From Butyricicoccus_A sp963588905 (GTDB lineage: Bacteria > Bacillota > Clostridia > Oscillospirales > Butyricicoccaceae): a stretch of DNA of 64,000 bases. Both the position numbers and the translations under genes were made by a program. The notes beneath the pieces are model-generated. The model was given only the letters and a program-made list of their open reading frames with translations, made no database searches and had not been told where the DNA came from. Shown here one piece after another: positions 16,859 to 24,954 of this stretch; positions within the stretch are counted from its first letter, which is position 1, and each line of letters opens with the position of its first letter. The stretch spans positions 62,001 through 126,000 of the forward strand of contig CAVAJF010000015.1 in assembly GCA_963588905.1 (NCBI GenBank), read 5' to 3'.

Positions 16859-17692
16859 ATGAATCCTGCTTATGAAAAACTGACAAAATGTTATGAGAGC
16901 CTGCGTGCGCTGACGGATTTTCAGCCGAAATTTGCCTTGGTGTTGGGCACGGGCTTGGGCGCATTTGCCGACCGCATTCGCGTCGTACAGACCGTTAGCT
17001 ATCACGCGATTGAAGGGTTCCCGACCTCGACAGTAGAGGGACACAAGGGACAGTACGTTTTTGGCTATGTGGATGCCGTTCCGGTAGTGATTATGCAGGG
17101 GCGTGTGCATTATTATGAAGGATACGAAATTTCCGACGTCGTGTTGCCGATTCGCTTGATGAAGCTGATGGGGGCAGAAATTCTCATGGTGACCAATGCG
17201 TCTGGTGGTGTTAATGCGTCGTTCCATGCGGGAGATTTGATGTTGATTCGTGACCAGATTTCTTCATTTATTCCGTCCCCGCTGCGCGGTGCAAATATTG
17301 ATGAGCTGGGCGTTCGTTTTCCGGATATGACGGAGGCCTATGACAAAACGCTGCGTGAAATCATTCGCAGCACGGCAAAGAGAGAAGATATTCCGCTGCA
17401 GGAAGGCGTTTATGTTCAGCTGCCGGGACCGCAGTTTGAGTCTCCGGCGGAAATTCGGATGGTTCGCGCGCTGGGCGGCGATGCTGTCGGCATGAGTACC
17501 GCGTGTGAAGTGATTGCGGCGCGGCATATGGGAATGCGCGTATGCGGCATTTCCTGCGTGTCCAATATGGCAGCCGGCATGACTGGCGGGCCGCTGCTGC
17601 ATGAAGAAGTACAGCAAAACGCAGATCTTGTGGCACCTCGATTTGAAAAGTTGGTGTATCAGTCCATTGTGGCGATTGCAAAGAGCATATAA
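16859..17692 (+). CDS. punA: Purine nucleoside phosphorylase (trimeric type)
   Basis: A 277-residue enzyme that phosphorolyses inosine and guanosine for purine salvage. Family landmarks are LVLGTGLGAFADRI (phosphate loop), GHKGQYVFGY, MQGRVHYYEGY, TNASGGVNASFHAGDLMLI, the PGPQFESPAEIRM base-pocket strand with GMSTACEVIAARH, and the purine-binding asparagine in CVSNMAAG. The ATG at 16859 follows AGAAGGATGTGAG. Two consecutive hairpins follow the gene. Confidence 0.93.
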   Translation: MNPAYEKLTKCYESLRALTDFQPKFALVLGTGLGAFADRIRVVQTVSYHAIEGFPTSTVEGHKGQYVFGYVDAVPVVIMQGRVHYYEGYEISDVVLPIRLMKLMGAEILMVTNASGGVNASFHAGDLMLIRDQISSFIPSPLRGANIDELGVRFPDMTEAYDKTLREIIRSTAKREDIPLQEGVYVQLPGPQFESPAEIRMVRALGGDAVGMSTACEVIAARHMGMRVCGISCVSNMAAGMTGGPLLHEEVQQNADLVAPRFEKLVYQSIVAIAKSI

Positions 17693-17699
17693 AAAGAGA

Positions 17700-17758
17700 G
17701 GCGCATCTGTCAGGGAGGACAGATGCGCCTTTGCGCAGGAGGGGGTGAACCTGCGCAA
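17700..17758 (+). terminator. Two tandem hairpins after punA
   Basis: GGCGCATCTGTC/GACAGATGCGCC (17700-17729) is followed directly by TTGCGCAGG/CCTGCGCAA (17731-17758). Neither has a full T-run on the plus strand, so termination may be inefficient or the stems may protect the transcript. A third short stem, AGAACA/TGTTCT, lies at 17772-17788. Confidence 0.55.
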
Positions 17759-17797
17759 GAAAGGAGGGCATAGAACAAAAAATGTTCTGAAACAGTC

Positions 17798-18145
17798 TTA
17801 ATTTTGCGAATTTGCACGCTTGAGTTTAGAGAGCGCGATAGCGGCAGTGCGTAATTCCGCTCCAACCGTCTCTGCCTGCGCGGGCGGAATATTTTCCGTC
17901 AATTGTGCGCGGTATTTTCTCGTGAGAGAGTCTAGGGCAAAGACCATATGGGTGATCTCGTCTCGATAAAAGCTGTCATAAATATGTGATGCAATTTTTT
18001 GCTTGGCAGAAGCAAGCGTTGTTTGCTTGGCGAGATCTTGTTTCGATGAAGTCCGGCGCTCTCTCAAATCGTTTTCCATATCAGAAAGGCATTTGAGGAG
18101 CAAATCAGATTCAGCCGGAGAAAGCGGAGTCTTAAGCTGTAACAT
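17798..18145 (-). CDS. Hypothetical helical protein
   Basis: A 115-residue, soluble, largely alpha-helical protein: LSPAESDLLLKCLSDMENDLRERR, then KIASHIYDSFYRDEITHMVFALDSLTRKYRAQL and AELRTAAIALSKLKRA. I recognise no family. The ATG at 18145 is preferred because GAGGTG lies 6-7 nt upstream. It is a single gene convergent with punA and ends amid the hairpins at 17700-17788. The 283 bp between it and the next gene is AT-rich. Confidence 0.65.
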   Translation of the reverse strand: MLQLKTPLSPAESDLLLKCLSDMENDLRERRTSSKQDLAKQTTLASAKQKIASHIYDSFYRDEITHMVFALDSLTRKYRAQLTENIPPAQAETVGAELRTAAIALSKLKRANSQN

Positions 18146-18361
18146 GGAAAGCACCTCATTTCAGATAAATAATACATAAATAAAAATCTAAATAGTAAAA
18201 ATCTGCTCGTTAAAAGACGCACAACACAACTTCCATCATATGCGCGGCAGAAATAACGGATGTATAAGATACTTTAAAGGTTTTTTTCTTGTTTTGATTA
18301 TAGCATAATTTTCATAAAGGTTCAATAACGTAACAATCAATCAACCCTACAAAGTTACTTT

Positions 18362-18375
18362 TGCACATTTGTGCA
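18362..18375. promoter_or_regulatory. Perfect palindrome upstream of the GDSL hydrolase gene
   Basis: TGCACATTTGTGCA is a perfect 14-nt palindrome about 55 nt upstream of the start codon. It is a candidate operator; the protein that would bind it is unknown. Confidence 0.35.
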
Positions 18376-18428
18376 GAATGACAAAAATTGTGTCAAAATT
18401 TCGGATAGATGAAGAAAAGAGGAACGGT

Positions 18429-19013
18429 ATGAAGGAAATACGGACGGTTTTTCTCGGAGACAGCATCACGGAAGGATACGGCGTTTCCCGCGGTGAGGGC
18501 TGGGTGGAACGTCTGCGCGGCGGAGAGAACATCAATCACGGTATCAGCGGCGACACAACAACGGGAATGCTGCGTCGGTTTTCTGCCCATGTCTTGCGGG
18601 AACAGCCGGATCGCGTGGTAATTATGGGCGGTATCAATGATTTGAGTGAAGGAGGAAGCCTTCAAACAGTAATACACAATTTGGATACGATGTATACGCG
18701 GGCAGAGATGCATGGCATTGAGGTGGTTCCAGCGGTATGCGTCATGCCGGATTATCCTATGCTGCTGGAAAATGACTGGGTACCATATTATCCGGGAATT
18801 CAGATGCTGCCGCAGAATTTAGAGCGGCTCGCGGATTGGATTCGCCACTGTGCGCAGGAAAATGGCTGGTTCTGCTTAGATTTTGCCCGTGAATTTCCAA
18901 AATATACAGTGGATGGGTATTCTCGCTATTTTTCAGATGGCACCCATCCCAATGAGCGAGGACATGAAATTCTCGCGCGCATTGCGCAGCAGCGGTTGTT
19001 TCCGCACAGCTAA
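18429..19013 (+). CDS. SGNH/GDSL-family hydrolase
   Basis: A 194-residue esterase of the lysophospholipase L1-like group, cytoplasmic because no signal peptide is seen. Block I GDSITEGYG supplies the catalytic serine, a glycine occurs in block II (NHGISGDTT), GGINDL is block III with the oxyanion asparagine, and DGTHPNERGH is block V with the Asp-His pair. The ATG at 18429 has AGAGGAA upstream; 20 codons upstream of it are open but unlike the family. The substrate cannot be told from the sequence. Confidence 0.88.
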   Translation: MKEIRTVFLGDSITEGYGVSRGEGWVERLRGGENINHGISGDTTTGMLRRFSAHVLREQPDRVVIMGGINDLSEGGSLQTVIHNLDTMYTRAEMHGIEVVPAVCVMPDYPMLLENDWVPYYPGIQMLPQNLERLADWIRHCAQENGWFCLDFAREFPKYTVDGYSRYFSDGTHPNERGHEILARIAQQRLFPHS

Positions 19014-19124
19014 CATGGATTTTACGAACCAAATACAAAACTTTACATTGTTCAGGGAGAAAAGTTTACGCAGGCTTGGTATGATACAGACAAAGAAAAA
19101 AGAGAGACAAAGGAGGAAACAAGT

Positions 19125-19340
19125 ATGCGTAACCCGATGGAAACCTATGTTTCATATGATGAAGACGGCAGCATGAAGTTGTCTATTCCGACTACTTTGT
19201 TCGGCGGCTATGACAGAACACAGACCTGTGAGATGATAGAAAAGGTATCCGATTATTATAAGCAGCGCATTATGAAGCTGATGGATGATCTGGCAGAGCA
19301 ACAGGAAGAAAATGATCGCTTACGTGCCAAGGCGGGATAA
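19125..19340 (+). CDS. Small acidic protein with C-terminal coiled coil
   Basis: A 71-residue protein of unknown function. The first half contains FGGYDRTQT, and the second half is a charged helix with heptad-like spacing (MIEKVSDYYKQRIMKLMDDLAEQQEENDRLRAK). A very strong SD (AAAGGAGG) lies 8 nt upstream of the ATG, so it is well translated. A terminator hairpin follows at 19379-19413. Some cell-division or scaffolding proteins have this helix type, but nothing specific supports such a role. Confidence 0.75.
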   Translation: MRNPMETYVSYDEDGSMKLSIPTTLFGGYDRTQTCEMIEKVSDYYKQRIMKLMDDLAEQQEENDRLRAKAG

Positions 19341-19378
19341 TTCGTTACACCCCGCCTATACAAAACCATACAATACGC

Positions 19379-19413
19379 AAAGAAAAGTTCCGAAGATGGG
19401 ACTTTTCTTTTTT
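19379..19413 (+). terminator. Terminator after the small coiled-coil gene
   Basis: AAGAAAAGTTCC and GGGACTTTTCTT arms around GAAGAT, then TTTTTTA. Confidence 0.8.
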
Positions 19414-19449
19414 ATTTGGGCATACTGGGTATCAGAGAGGGGAGATACC

Positions 19450-20547
19450 ATGGAGAAAAAACAGCGCAGTACGTGGTGGCTGACCGCAATCCTCGTCGGT
19501 TTGCTTGTTCTGCTGTGCAGTGGTATCATTTTGCGAGGGATTTCTGGTATTGCGCAGCTGTTTCGCACATTTTTGCTGGGGATTGTCATCGCCTTTGTGC
19601 TCAATCAGCCCAGTGAATTAATACAAGCCTTCCTGATTCAAAAAGCCAAATGGCGAAAAAAGCCCGCCAAAGTTGTCGGTATTTTGGGCGCGTATCTGTT
19701 TGTTCTCGCGCTGCTTGCTGCGGTCATCGGCGTTGTCATTCCACAGCTCATTGACAGTGTGCGCACATTTGCCATGCATATGGATGACTATCTGACCAAT
19801 TTACAGCAAGAGCTGGATCGTATCACGATACCGCTTGGCTTACAGCGTATTGATTTGAGCAATCTCATGGAGCTGGCGCATGTAGGGCTGGGAAAATTTG
19901 ATGCCGCCGTGGTGCCGCGCATTTTATCCGTCACCGGAACGATGCTGCGGGCACTGGGAACTCTCGCCATTGGCATTGCTTTTTCCGCGTATTTGCTGGC
20001 GGGAAAACAGCGCATTTTATCTCAGGTGAGACGAATTTTGCGGGCTTATCTGCCGGAACAGACCTATGAACAGGTACACAATGTGTTGCATGTCATTGTC
20101 GATTGCTTTCGCAATTATTTAATCGGGCAGACCACAGAAGCGGCGATTCTGGGTAGCCTCTGCTTTATCGGTATGCTGCTTCTCCGATTGGAATATGCCG
20201 GTGTTGTCAGTGTTGTGGTAGGCATCACAGCAATGATTCCCATTTTAGGCGCATATATTGGCGGCATGGTTGCCATGATTTTGCTGTTTATGATTTCGCC
20301 GTGGAAAGCGATATTGTTTTTGGTGTTCTTTGTGATTTTGCAGCAGATTGAAAACAATGTCATTTACCCGCGAGTCGTCGGCGGTCGCTTGGGCCTGCCG
20401 GGCATTTGGGTACTGCTGGCCATTACAGTCGGTGGGCAAATTGGCGGCGTAATCGGTATGCTGTTCGGTGTACCGATTACCACGGTACTGTACACCCTGC
20501 TTCGCAACAGTGTGCGCAGCAGAGAAGATAAAAAAAGTTCCCGCTGA
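19450..20547 (+). CDS. AI-2E family transporter (PerM/YdiK-like permease)
   Basis: A 365-residue polytopic membrane protein with about eight hydrophobic segments: two at the N-terminus (WLTAILVGLLVLLCSGIIL, and RTFLLGIVIAFVLNQPSELI), one at about 80 (VVGILGAYLFVLALLAAVIGVVIPQL), and a C-terminal cluster. The family signature is visible in the second half as MIPILGAYIGGMVAMILL, followed by IENNVIYPRVVGGRLGLPGIWVLLAITVGGQIGGVIGMLFGVPI. Members export autoinducer-2 or act as Na+/H+ antiporters, so the substrate stays open. The start is the ATG at 19450, after GGGGAGA. Its stop codon lies in the loop of its own terminator. Confidence 0.9.
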   Translation: MEKKQRSTWWLTAILVGLLVLLCSGIILRGISGIAQLFRTFLLGIVIAFVLNQPSELIQAFLIQKAKWRKKPAKVVGILGAYLFVLALLAAVIGVVIPQLIDSVRTFAMHMDDYLTNLQQELDRITIPLGLQRIDLSNLMELAHVGLGKFDAAVVPRILSVTGTMLRALGTLAIGIAFSAYLLAGKQRILSQVRRILRAYLPEQTYEQVHNVLHVIVDCFRNYLIGQTTEAAILGSLCFIGMLLLRLEYAGVVSVVVGITAMIPILGAYIGGMVAMILLFMISPWKAILFLVFFVILQQIENNVIYPRVVGGRLGLPGIWVLLAITVGGQIGGVIGMLFGVPITTVLYTLLRNSVRSREDKKSSR

Positions 20548-20560
20548 GGGAACTTTTTTT
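20530..20560. terminator. Bidirectional terminator containing a stop codon
   Basis: AAAAAAGTTCCC and GGGAACTTTTTTT with the loop GCTGA. The TGA in the loop is the stop codon of the upstream transporter gene, and the convergent RpiR gene ends directly after the hairpin. Confidence 0.85.
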
Positions 20561-21397
20561 CTAGTCTATCCGAAATGGTTCAAGGACTTCATTCATGCGC
20601 TGAATGTTTTGCACGACGCGGTCTTTCTGTCGAATGGCAATGCTGACATACAGACTGTCGATAAGGGAAAACTGCGCTACACGCGGAGAGACGAACAGCT
20701 GCTCCGGTGAATACAGCTCCAGACAAATATCCGAGGATTCTTTGAGCGGCGTGTTGGGATAGCCGGTAATACCGATGGTTTTTGCGCCGTATGCCCTGGC
20801 AGTGGCGAGCGCAGAGACGATTTCATGTGTTTTGCCGGTGTGCGAAATGCCAATCATAACGGTAGAAGCATCGCATTGTCCGGCTCGAATTTGCATCAAA
20901 TGGGAGTCGGTGAGCGATTCTGCGCGAATGCCGATGCGCATCAGACGGATGTAGAAATCTTCGGCAATCGTGCCGGAGGCGCCGACACCGGCAATGAGAA
21001 TACAGGAAGCCTGACTGAGAACCGCGGCGGCGCGGTCAATTTTATCAAAGTCAAGCAGACTCAATGCGCGCTCCAGTGTATCAATGTTTCGCGCAAAGAC
21101 ATTCTTGGTGATGGATTCTACCGTATCGTTTTCCGAAAGATCTTCAAAAATTGTATGTACTGCTTTGGAAGCATATTTGGCGAGCAGCAGCTTCATCTCG
21201 CTGAAGCCGGAGCATCCGACCAGCTTGCAAAATCGAACAATACTCGATTCCGCGATGTCGAGTTCCCGCGCCGCCTGCTGTACACTGATCTCTGTGACAT
21301 GAACGGGGTCATCTAGCACAAAGTCGGCAATTTTCTTGCTGACCTTGGAAAAGGACGAATATTGTGACTTTATCGCTGCATAAGGGTTCTTTTTCAT
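20561..21397 (-). CDS. RpiR/MurR-family transcriptional regulator with SIS domain
   Basis: A 278-residue regulator with an N-terminal helix-turn-helix (about 1-75: FSKVSKKIADFVLDDPVHVTEISVQQAARELDIAESSIVRFCKLVGCSGFSEMKLLLA) and a sugar-isomerase SIS domain (about 110-250: ASCILIAGVGASGTIAEDFYIRLMRIG, TVMIGISHTGKTHEIV, TIGITGYPNTPLKESSDI). SIS domains of this family bind phosphosugars. It is divergent from a GPH sugar symporter gene and most likely controls it. AGGAGG precedes the ATG at 21397. Confidence 0.93.
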   Translation of the reverse strand: MKKNPYAAIKSQYSSFSKVSKKIADFVLDDPVHVTEISVQQAARELDIAESSIVRFCKLVGCSGFSEMKLLLAKYASKAVHTIFEDLSENDTVESITKNVFARNIDTLERALSLLDFDKIDRAAAVLSQASCILIAGVGASGTIAEDFYIRLMRIGIRAESLTDSHLMQIRAGQCDASTVMIGISHTGKTHEIVSALATARAYGAKTIGITGYPNTPLKESSDICLELYSPEQLFVSPRVAQFSLIDSLYVSIAIRQKDRVVQNIQRMNEVLEPFRID

Positions 21398-21504
21398 ACC
21401 GAACCTCCTAGATTTTCATCGTTGATAGGGATATTATACCACATGTTTGGCGGCTTGTGTAGAATGCACAAAAATGAACAATATTCTTTTTACAACTTGA
21501 ATTA

Positions 21505-21533
21505 TTGAATTTTATTCGATAAGGTGCTATACT
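21505..21533 (+). promoter_or_regulatory. Promoter of the GPH symporter operon
   Basis: TTGAAT, 17-nt spacer, TATACT, about 85 nt upstream of the start codon. Confidence 0.7.
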
Positions 21534-21556
21534 AAGTTCAGTCAAAGAGAGGTGCC

Positions 21557-21577
21557 ATTGCAGAGAGCTTCTGCAAT
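21557..21577 (+). promoter_or_regulatory. Inverted repeat in the GPH symporter leader
   Basis: ATTGCAGA and TCTGCAAT arms with a 5-nt centre lie just downstream of the expected transcription start. It could be the RpiR-type operator or an RNA hairpin; position alone cannot decide. Confidence 0.5.
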
Positions 21578-21620
21578 TGTCCGGGCGGTATCTCCGTGTA
21601 CAGGAAAGGATTGAGAAAAA

Positions 21621-23024
21621 ATGGGCAACTCGAAAAATCCGACGTTTGCCGGCGATAAGGAATTTGAAAAAATTCATTTGAAAGAAAAATTCTCGTATGG
21701 TCTCGGTGATGTCGCGTGCAACGTTGTTTATGCATTGACAACGTCTCTGCTGATTTACTTCTACACCAATGTAGTTGGCATTTCAGCGGCTATGGTCGGT
21801 ACCATCATGTTGGTATCCCGATTCTTCGATGGTTTTTCGGATGTCTTGATTGGACATCTCGTAGACCGAACACATTCGAAACACGGTAAATCCAGAGCTT
21901 GGATTCTATGGATGATGATTCCGTATGGCATTGCAGCAGTTTTGCTGTTTACCGTTCCGCCAGCTACGCCGATCGTCAAGGGCATTTATGTATTTATTAC
22001 CTATAACTTCTGCACAACCGTTGTATATACCGCATTGAATCTGCCGTATGCAACGCTGGCAACTCTAATGACCCGTGATACCGACCAGCGTGCGGTTGTC
22101 AATCTGTTCCGTACCGGCATGTCCGCGATCGGCAACATGATTATCACAGCGATTACCTTCCCACTGGTTACCATGCTGGGTGATACGCAGCAGGCTTGGA
22201 TTGAACTTTCCATTGTTTATGCCATCGTTTCGATTGTCATGCTGATGATCTGCTTCAAAAACTGCCATGAACGTGTTGTCGAAGAGACCAAAACCAAGGA
22301 CGGCAAGAATGTGCCGCTGCTTATGGGCATCAAGCTTTGCCTGACCAATAAGTACTTTATTATGTTCTTCCTGCTGGCAGTATTCCTCTCCTTCTATGAA
22401 GCTGTCACAGGTACTTGCAACGCATACTATGCACAGTACATTCTGGGCAATCGTGATTTGCTCGGTGCACTGGCTTCGTTTGAATCCATTCCGCAGGTTA
22501 TCACCGTATTGGTTCTTTCCCCGTTCATTGCAAAATTTGGCAAGCGCAATGTCGCCCTCATCGGTGCAATTGTCGCTGTCATTGGTACCGTATCGCTGTT
22601 CCTGAATCCGAGCGCATTGAATCTGGCACTGTTTGCCTGCGTGATGCGCGGTATTGGCAAGGGCTGCTTCCGCGGTGTAAAATATTCTATGCTGGCTGAT
22701 GTCATCGAGTATGGCGCTTGGAAGAGCGGCATTCGCGTACAGGGCTTGATGGTATCCGCAACGACCGCTGGTCAGAAGTTTGGCTCCGGCATGACCAGTG
22801 CGATCTTTGGTGCATTGATGTCTCTCGTCGGTTTTGCCGGCACAGCAACCATCAATGCTGCACAGTCTCAGATGCTGATTGGTATTTATATCATCGGCAA
22901 TATCATTGCTTGGGGCGGCATTGGCATCCTGCTTCTGTTCTACAAGCTGGATAAGATTTATCCGCGCATCATCACCGAGATGAAGCAGCGCGAAGCAGCA
23001 GAAGCTTCTGCACAGCAGGCATAA
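21621..23024 (+). CDS. GPH-family sugar:cation symporter (MFS)
   Basis: A 467-residue, 12-helix permease of the glycoside-pentoside-hexuronide family. The N-terminal hallmark is FSYGLGDVACNVVYALTTSLLIYFYTNVVGI, followed by SRFFDGFSDVLIGHLVDRTHSKHGKSRAWILWM, which contains the cation and sugar motif. The second half repeats the pattern (GKGCFRGVKYSMLADVIEYGAWKSGIRVQG). The substrate is probably a glycoside or uronide, inferred from the family and the divergent RpiR regulator. The ATG at 21621 follows AGGAAAGGA. The next gene begins after a large hairpin (23050-23083). Confidence 0.92.
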   Translation: MGNSKNPTFAGDKEFEKIHLKEKFSYGLGDVACNVVYALTTSLLIYFYTNVVGISAAMVGTIMLVSRFFDGFSDVLIGHLVDRTHSKHGKSRAWILWMMIPYGIAAVLLFTVPPATPIVKGIYVFITYNFCTTVVYTALNLPYATLATLMTRDTDQRAVVNLFRTGMSAIGNMIITAITFPLVTMLGDTQQAWIELSIVYAIVSIVMLMICFKNCHERVVEETKTKDGKNVPLLMGIKLCLTNKYFIMFFLLAVFLSFYEAVTGTCNAYYAQYILGNRDLLGALASFESIPQVITVLVLSPFIAKFGKRNVALIGAIVAVIGTVSLFLNPSALNLALFACVMRGIGKGCFRGVKYSMLADVIEYGAWKSGIRVQGLMVSATTAGQKFGSGMTSAIFGALMSLVGFAGTATINAAQSQMLIGIYIIGNIIAWGGIGILLLFYKLDKIYPRIITEMKQREAAEASAQQA

Positions 23025-23049
23025 GAAAATTTCCTTCTTTTTCCCCACT

Positions 23050-23083
23050 CAGCCGACAGAATGTGCAAGCGTTCTGTCGGCTG
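23050..23083 (+). repeat. Strong intergenic hairpin without T-run
   Basis: CAGCCGACAGAA and TTCTGTCGGCTG form a 12-bp perfect stem with a 10-nt loop between the symporter and phosphodiesterase genes. No T-run follows, so it is more likely an mRNA-stability or processing element than a terminator. Confidence 0.6.
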
Positions 23084-23136
23084 ACTCTCTCAAGAGAGAA
23101 TATTGTGAATTGTAACATCAGAAAGGTGTGTTGAAT

Positions 23137-24177
23137 ATGGAAGCGATGTCCTATGAAACGCGTATTGCACTTGGCAATCAGGTACCGGATCTCGGACAGT
23201 TCCGCGTCATGGAGAAAATTCCACAGTATCAAACCTGTGAAGTACATAATTTGGTTCCGGCTCCCCAAACGGTACCGGAGACCCTCAAGCATGTGGTATT
23301 TAATATCGAACGCGGCGTGACACTGCATGAAACCATTGATTTCCTCCAGATGTGTCCGGATCTCCGCGATATGGATATTATTTATGCCAATGAGCTGGAT
23401 GACGGCGCAGAACGCTCCGGAAACCAGAATGTTGCCATGGAAATCGCACAGGCAATCGGCATGAACTATGCGTATGGTTTGGAATTCATTGAATTGGTCA
23501 ACCCACATGACAAAAAGGGATTTCATGGCAATGCGTTGTTTTCTCGCTGGCCGATTCGCTGGGCAAAGGCCGTGCACCTGCCGGAACAGTACAATTGGTA
23601 TTTTGATCGGCAGAAGCGCATCGGTGCGCGTGTTGGCATTATTTGCTCGTTGGATGTCGGCGGACGGGAAGTCGGTGCTGTCGTTGTGCACTTGGAGAAC
23701 CGTACGGACAGCGAAGGACGCGCTGCACAGATGGACGCAATTTATCAGGAAATCCAGCGATCCTTTGCGCCGGATGTCCCTGTCATGATTGGCGGAGATC
23801 TGAATACAAATACCTTTGACGGAAATGATATTCCGGGCTTTACCAAGCTGTTCAATGATCCAAAGCGGCTGGCTGAGCATATGGCACAGGTAGAGAAATA
23901 CGAGCGTGCTCTGCCGCAGGCAGAAGAGCACGGCTTCTCTTATCATGAATTTAGCAGCACAGAAGGCACCAGACGCAAGCCGATGCCAAATGGTGCGTGT
24001 ATGTTGCTCAAGCTGGATTGGCTGATGGCTCGCGGCATGACCTGTCAGCAGCACGGCACCATTTCGACGGAGAGCAAAGACTGCACATGGGCAGTACCGG
24101 GAAGTGCACTGGCGCAATTTACCGGAAAAGAATTGTCCGATCACAATGCCTGCTGGGCGACCTGTAAATTTCAGTAA
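23137..24177 (+). CDS. Endonuclease/exonuclease/phosphatase (EEP) family protein
   Basis: A 346-residue cytoplasmic metal-dependent phosphodiesterase or phosphatase. EEP landmarks are KHVVFNIERGV at about residue 50 (N and E of strand one), GFHGNALFSRWPI, VVHLENRTDSEGRAAQM, GGDLNTNTF (catalytic Asp-Asn) and the terminal SDHNACWA (Asp-His). These match a complete active site. The substrate cannot be deduced: the fold serves nucleases, inositol phosphatases and sphingomyelinases. The ATG at 23137 has AAAGGTG at good distance. It probably shares a transcript with the upstream sugar symporter and the downstream mgtC pair. Confidence 0.85.
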   Translation: MEAMSYETRIALGNQVPDLGQFRVMEKIPQYQTCEVHNLVPAPQTVPETLKHVVFNIERGVTLHETIDFLQMCPDLRDMDIIYANELDDGAERSGNQNVAMEIAQAIGMNYAYGLEFIELVNPHDKKGFHGNALFSRWPIRWAKAVHLPEQYNWYFDRQKRIGARVGIICSLDVGGREVGAVVVHLENRTDSEGRAAQMDAIYQEIQRSFAPDVPVMIGGDLNTNTFDGNDIPGFTKLFNDPKRLAEHMAQVEKYERALPQAEEHGFSYHEFSSTEGTRRKPMPNGACMLLKLDWLMARGMTCQQHGTISTESKDCTWAVPGSALAQFTGKELSDHNACWATCKFQ

Positions 24178-24215
24178 GCAGCGCTGTATTCTGTAAGAAA
24201 GGAGACGAATCAGCG

Positions 24216-24941
24216 ATGAGTGATATGCTGCAATATCTGCGGGAATTTCATTTTGCTTCGGTTGTGCTGCGTCTGCTGCTGGCGATGATTATTGGCGGCT
24301 GCATTGGACTGGAACGCGGGCGAAAACGAAGACCGGCGGGATTTCGCACGTATATGCTGGTTTGTCTCGGCGCCACGCTTACCGTGCTGCTCAGTCAGTA
24401 TGAATTCACGATGGTGCAGGGGCCTTGGCGGGAATTGGCACAGCAGATTGGCATCAAAACCGATGTGTCACGTTTCGGCGCACAGGTCATCAACGGCATC
24501 GGCTTTCTGGGTGCCGGTACGATTTTGGTCACAGGACATCAACAGGTGACAGGACTGACGACAGCTGCCGGATTGTGGGCATCTGCCTGCACGGGTTTGG
24601 CGGTTGGCGCAGGCTTTTATGAATGCGTGTTGGTTGCGTTTCCGCTGATTTTTTTGAGCATTCGCGTGTTCCCGATTGTCGATGTGATGATTCAGGAATT
24701 TTCCCGCGACATCAATTTATATATTGAATTTTCTTCGATGAACCAAGTGGGAAATATCATCAATCATTTAAAAGCACAGGATGTACAAATTTACGAGGTG
24801 GATATAGAGCGTGGCAGAGAAAAGCAATCGCGCAATCCCAGCGCATTTTTTTCCGTTCGCATGAATCAGAAACAGACACACAGTCAACTGCTGTCAAATC
24901 TTGCTGGTTTGGATGGCATTTGCGTGATTGAAGAAATTTAA
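24216..24941 (+). CDS. MgtC/SapB family membrane protein, copy 1
   Basis: A 241-residue protein with four N-terminal hydrophobic helices and a C-terminal ACT-like cytoplasmic domain. Family signature: RLLLAMIIGGCIGLERGRKRRPAGFRTYMLVCLGATLTVL, then RFGAQVINGIGFLGAGTILV and VTGLTTAAGLWASACTGLAVGAGFY. MgtC proteins affect Mg2+ homeostasis and F-type ATPase in some pathogens; the role here is unknown. GGAGACGAATCAGCG precedes the ATG. The paralog follows after 13 nt. Confidence 0.9.
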   Translation: MSDMLQYLREFHFASVVLRLLLAMIIGGCIGLERGRKRRPAGFRTYMLVCLGATLTVLLSQYEFTMVQGPWRELAQQIGIKTDVSRFGAQVINGIGFLGAGTILVTGHQQVTGLTTAAGLWASACTGLAVGAGFYECVLVAFPLIFLSIRVFPIVDVMIQEFSRDINLYIEFSSMNQVGNIINHLKAQDVQIYEVDIERGREKQSRNPSAFFSVRMNQKQTHSQLLSNLAGLDGICVIEEI

Positions 24942-24954
24942 GGAGGCGTTTCCC

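Noticed and set aside
17745..17801. 18-codon peptide gene (GTG start) within the hairpins after punA
   Set aside because: The ribosome site is only 2 nt from the GTG and the frame has no conservation evidence.
22065..24144. Two long open frames on the minus strand over the symporter and EEP genes
   Set aside because: They lack motifs and ribosome sites; both sense genes show conserved family signatures.
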